From positions 80,399 through 144,398 of the forward strand of contig DASXZW010000061.1 in the NCBI GenBank assembly GCA_036501665.1: 64,000 nucleotides of DNA. Direction: 5' to 3'. The stretch is from DATAUD01 sp036501665. Its GTDB lineage: Bacteria; Verrucomicrobiota; Verrucomicrobiia; Limisphaerales; Palsa-1400. The position numbers and the translations under genes were made by a program. The notes under the pieces are model-generated. The model saw nothing but the letters and a program-made list of their open reading frames with translations, had not been told where the DNA came from and did no database searches. Below, one piece after another: positions 61,401 through 64,000 of the stretch. Positions within the stretch are counted from its first letter, which is position 1; the number at the start of each line of letters is the position of its first letter.

Positions 61401-63999
61401 TGCCGTTGGTGTACCATTGATACTGGAATGGCGGAGTGCCGCTGACACCGACCGTGAATGTCGCATCGCCGCCCGCAGCCTGGACAACAGGCGCCGGTTC
61501 GTTCGTGATCGAAGGCCCTTCTCCGGGAACAAATCGCACGCCGCGGAAATAATTGCTGCCGCCGGCGTTCGCGGTTGCAGTAGCCAATACGGTCGCTGTG
61601 GAGCCCACACCAGAATCGATGATGCTGATCAACTGATTGCCCGCAGCGCCTGACAGCAAAGTCGTCGCATACAGAACGGCGGGAGTTTGCGTAAAGTCCA
61701 CGGCAAGTCCGCCGACGTTCGTGCCAGGTCCACCTGCAGGAATCATATAATTGGAAACCCACGAGCCAGCATTGTTGGTGTATTTAATAATGCCCCCAAG
61801 GTTCCCGTCAGCGACATAGCAAGTCGTATTGCCCGAATCGAACGCGAAGTCATAAGGACCGCTCGCGGAGCCTGGCTGCGCGATGACCTGGATCGGCGGA
61901 TTTGTAGGAAGGCCGATGGGCGGCGGCGGTGAATTTGGACCGGTCAGAGCAAAAATGCCGTGGCTCACGGAACCAGTGCTAATATACAGAGTGTCATTGA
62001 AAATGTTGAGGACTCGCTCATTGCCAGTCCCGGTTTCTCCGACATCAACCTGAACTGCCGAAGCTCCGATGGAACCGGGTGTGCCGACATAAAATACCCC
62101 CTTCGGGTCTGATGGTGCGCCGCCGCCAGAAACCCAGAAATTGTTTGTCCCATCGAACACAGCGCCGCGAATGTTGAACGTGCTGTAAATGTTCGGATTG
62201 GCGATGGGCATTGCATAATTGCCGTTGCCGTCAATTGTCACCACCGCGCGCGGGACATTGGTTGAGGTCGATGCCGCCAATCCGCCAGTCACAGTTCCAG
62301 GCGCGGCATTGTAACCGCCAAGCACCAGGTATTGCCCGTTTTCTGTCATCGTCATGAAGCCTTCCGTCGCGGAGCCATCCAACGCGAACGATTCGGGCCC
62401 GGAAGTGGGAAGATCAAGCGTGCTGATCGGCGTTCCGCCGGGTGTGAATTGAAGAATGTGAACTGAGTTTCCAGTGTCGCTCGAGCTGACAAATTCGCCT
62501 GGGCCGCCCACCGACACAACGGCCAGATTATGTCCGATGAAGAAGTTCGCATTGACAGTCAGTGTCGCGTTGGTGCTTGTGACAGCTCCATAACCGTTTG
62601 TGACAACCACTTTAAAAACTGTGCCGCTTTCAAACGTCGTAACATTGTCATACGCAAGCGAGCTTGCTGTAGCTCCGGCAACCGGGACGCCGTTCGTGTA
62701 CCATTGGTAGGAGAGCGTCGGGCTTCCAAGCGCGGCGACCGTAAATCTGGCGGTGCCATTTGCAGTTTCCACAACACTGGCAGGCTGGGCGGTAATCATC
62801 GGGGCCAGGTTGCTAGGCGTAAACCGCACTCCGCGAAACACATTGGTGGTGTCCACATGGTTCGTTAATGCCTGAGCCAGCACAGTCGGCACAGCAGTCG
62901 GACCCGAATCAACCAGGGAAATAAGCCGATTGCCTGTGGTTTCCGCCGTCGTGGCATAAATCACCGCCGGAGATTGCGTCCAGTCAACGGCAAGGTCCCC
63001 CGCGCCTTTTGTGGTGAACCCAGTCGTCGCCATGGAAACAGTATAGTTTGAGACCCAAGTCCCGGCGTTGTTGGTGAACTTAACTATGCCAATCGACGTA
63101 TCGGCGTAGTAGCAAGTCGTCATGCCCGGATCAAAGGTGAAATCTTTATTGCGGCTGGCCGTAGGCAACGGAATAACCGCTACGACGGCATTTGTGTTCT
63201 CGGGCAAAGGCGCTGTAGGAGTGTTGGTGTTAAGAACCTGATAAATGCCGTTGGGCGAAAAGCTGCTCCCGATGAAAAGCGAACCATTGTAAACGTTCAT
63301 CATCGCTTCTTCGTTCCCCGAGTTGGCGACAACGACCGAGGTTGGGTTCTCAGGCGTACCGACATAGACGATTCCTGAATATTGATTGGTGCTGCTTTCA
63401 CCCTCCATCCAGAAATTATTCGTGCCGTCGAAAACCGCGCTCTCAATTGGCCATGTGGTGAACGCCAGATTATTCGTGATTTGGAGCACATAATTCCCGT
63501 AGCCATCGACAGTCGCGATCGAGCGGGACACCGCCGTTGAAGCCGTCCCGTTTAGCCCGAATTTTGTCCCGAATCCACCGCCGACGGTGGTATTGTAACC
63601 ACCCAGCACCAGATATTGATCGTTCTCGGATAGAGTCAGGTTTCCTTCGGTCGCTGAATTATCCAGCACGAACGAGTTGCTGCCGCTAGTCGGCAAATCC
63701 ACAGTATTGAGTAACGCGCCATTGGTGGTGAACTGATCAATATGGACCGCAATTCCGTTGCTGCTCACAAACTGGCCATCCCCGCCTATCCGGACCACCG
63801 CAAGATTGCCGTTTGTGAAAAACTGCGCTTGCGCGGAAAATGCGCAAACCGCCACTGCAAGAGCAATTAAAGAAATTCTGTGGCCGTTTGAAGCGAGGAT
63901 TTTTGAGTTCTGGCAAGGCTTTGGCGACAGAGCATATCCAAAGTGATCTGCGATGGAGCCGAAACGCCGCCAGAACTCAAAAAGACCGCTCTCTTTCAT
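58489..63999 (-). CDS. giant exported protein with two propeller-Ig units, Ig domains and OB fold
   Basis: An 1836-residue protein. ATG 63999 lies at the window edge, so it could be an internal Met of a longer frame; a signal helix LIALAVAVCAFSAQA ends near residue 58. Residues 60-490 and about 490-915 are two homologous units, each a propeller-like region (VHIDQFTTNGALLNTVDLPT / VHILQFTPGGTPISTLDLPT; TFDPGMTTCYYAD / AFDSGNTTCYVAD) followed by an Ig domain (SYQWYTNGVPV / QYQWYTNGTEV). Further Ig domains, a lectin-like region, and near 1540-1640 an OB-fold domain (YYLQDSTGGINLFVTFG) follow; the end has a fibronectin-like segment. Probably surface-attached or secreted; no PEP-CTERM is seen. Confidence 0.85.
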   Translation of the reverse strand: MKESGLFEFWRRFGSIADHFGYALSPKPCQNSKILASNGHRISLIALAVAVCAFSAQAQFFTNGNLAVVRIGGDGQFVSSNGIAVHIDQFTTNGALLNTVDLPTSGSNSFVLDNSATEGNLTLSENDQYLVLGGYNTTVGGGFGTKFGLNGTASTAVSRSIATVDGYGNYVLQITNNLAFTTWPIESAVFDGTNNFWMEGESSTNQYSGIVYVGTPENPTSVVVANSGNEEAMMNVYNGSLFIGSSFSPNGIYQVLNTNTPTAPLPENTNAVVAVIPLPTASRNKDFTFDPGMTTCYYADTSIGIVKFTNNAGTWVSNYTVSMATTGFTTKGAGDLAVDWTQSPAVIYATTAETTGNRLISLVDSGPTAVPTVLAQALTNHVDTTNVFRGVRFTPSNLAPMITAQPASVVETANGTARFTVAALGSPTLSYQWYTNGVPVAGATASSLAYDNVTTFESGTVFKVVVTNGYGAVTSTNATLTVNANFFIGHNLAVVSVGGPGEFVSSSDTGNSVHILQFTPGGTPISTLDLPTSGPESFALDGSATEGFMTMTENGQYLVLGGYNAAPGTVTGGLAASTSTNVPRAVVTIDGNGNYAMPIANPNIYSTFNIRGAVFDGTNNFWVSGGGAPSDPKGVFYVGTPGSIGASAVQVDVGETGTGNERVLNIFNDTLYISTGSVSHGIFALTGPNSPPPPIGLPTNPPIQVIAQPGSASGPYDFAFDSGNTTCYVADGNLGGIIKYTNNAGSWVSNYMIPAGGPGTNVGGLAVDFTQTPAVLYATTLLSGAAGNQLISIIDSGVGSTATVLATATANAGGSNYFRGVRFVPGEGPSITNEPAPVVQAAGGDATFTVGVSGTPPFQYQWYTNGTEVDGGTNSSVTLTDLNLNQTGTMVAVAVKNGYGTTASGSVLLTVQTPNSPFNVGINPPTSLTVNAGGTASFTASAVGANLTYYWQLNGAPLTDGASVSGSSSPTLIISPAFATYNGTYTVTASNSFGAQPATNSATLTVIDPIITAQPMGSTNLPGVTTTLSVTAIGAPTLGYQWLLNGLALSGANATTLSVPNAGTISSAQYSVIVSNGLGNSVTSAVTTVAFTPVLLKDTFSYPNGNLFGDAGSPWTDINGSNPEIVTNGRVQVSESNATTDAQSLFSMPVNGTVVWSSFTINLSVLPSNPGGVYFANFEDTNFGFFGRIFTLTSNSPSLTPNMSPTAFPGTYRLGIANGQNDSTPSASSGPNVVVPLDLAPGIDYTVVFYLDLNSQVSGMAINPATLSDVTAASVGGVSSGAATDGISPTNAMAAFGLRQRTDSTPKGEGEGVMEMDNLVVSFDWNGAGSGYSVVTQDVTATNPIIGLQPVGTTNFSGTSYTMEVAASGIGTAGSGLTYAWYFGGTPLTDGGSITGSATPTLSFNPLQATNSGTYYVVVTGAVGGPIQSSNAVILVNTVATPPVFTVQPDADTTNSQGGTVILHSLATGTGPITYEWYFSNAVDVAAVSLGITNADLTLSSLTTNETGTYFVIATGDNGVFQTQSSNAFLTVTGPKSVTIGYLRSLLNPVTYQPSDASTFYTVTGVITTATNQTTGNTASYYLQDSTGGINLFVTFGADFRPALGDEVTATGTLSSYVDNYELDVSEGTTGYTNFVVGTNFPMPTPILFPWGNDVAPLSPELSTNVEGSVVVITNLYFAAYTPGALFTNQNYIITNNSGEQYTVFISDQDTNFVVGQPIPPFATSIAGPLIQDDGTIGISFTVWSNLVAPASLPPLTNILNLSAGLSTVTNTSGTNSITLNWTAVPSNYTYSVWYSADITKPFSNLVSGLVFSNTLGTYTDSNATNAMKFYEIVSP

Positions 64000-64000
64000 T

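Overview
The window is 64 kb of a moderately GC-rich bacterial chromosome, most likely from Verrucomicrobiota, probably the Pedosphaera/Limisphaerales group. The basis is gene style: Gfo/Idh-type oxidoreductases with a Tat signal, a pseudopilin-like protein beginning GFTLIELLVVIAIIAILA, a DUF3160 protein, very large Asn/Thr-rich exported proteins with immunoglobulin folds, and many intergenic GC-rich double hairpins. This taxonomic call is inference. I found no rRNA, tRNA, CRISPR array, phage, transposase or origin. No gene-free stretch exceeds about 230 bases, and the larger gaps (about 130-230 bases) hold mostly palindromic repeats.

Left part (1-24 kb): the 3' end of an oxidoreductase and an MFS transporter; two AT-richer unknown genes; a phosphohexomutase and a stand-alone nuoA; then a very tight minus-strand run of nine genes (13663 down to 5542) that joins a pilin/PilM module to lipid genes (diacylglycerol-kinase-like, psd, pssA) and a LysE exporter. 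Next come a cobalamin adenosyltransferase, a LapA-like protein, mazG-proB, and a divergent pair for pyrimidine breakdown (dihydropyrimidine dehydrogenase without its ferredoxin domain, and a yeast-type cytosine deaminase). A double-CXXCG protein, a second oxidoreductase, a deoxyribosyltransferase-like protein and L-rhamnose isomerase follow.

Middle (23-45 kb): mntH and mntR face away from each other across a shared control region; a Phd/PIN toxin-antitoxin pair has a palindromic operator; an ECF42-type sigma factor lies with DoxX and YciI/DGPF genes; then a SNF2 helicase, an inositol monophosphatase, a tightly packed ispF / small protein / glutamine amidotransferase / NtrC-type regulator operon, a DUF3160 protein, GDP-fucose synthase, and a plus-strand series of ABC ATPase, permease, His-rich TPR protein, tandem AsnC/siroheme-decarboxylase-like protein and a membrane J-domain protein with two beta-sandwich repeats.

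Right part (45-64 kb): a two-component system (propeller sensor kinase and NarL-type regulator), zinc-ribbon proteins and a PIG-L deacetylase, then surface proteins: a 1028-residue Ig-repeat protein, a TMTC-like membrane glycosyltransferase with TPRs, a pseudopilin-like protein, and a giant 1836-residue protein with two propeller-Ig units and an OB fold.

Most same-strand neighbours overlap by 4 bases or lie a few bases apart, so translational coupling is common. Clear Shine-Dalgarno sequences are rare; the best are before the DUF3160 and Ig-repeat genes.
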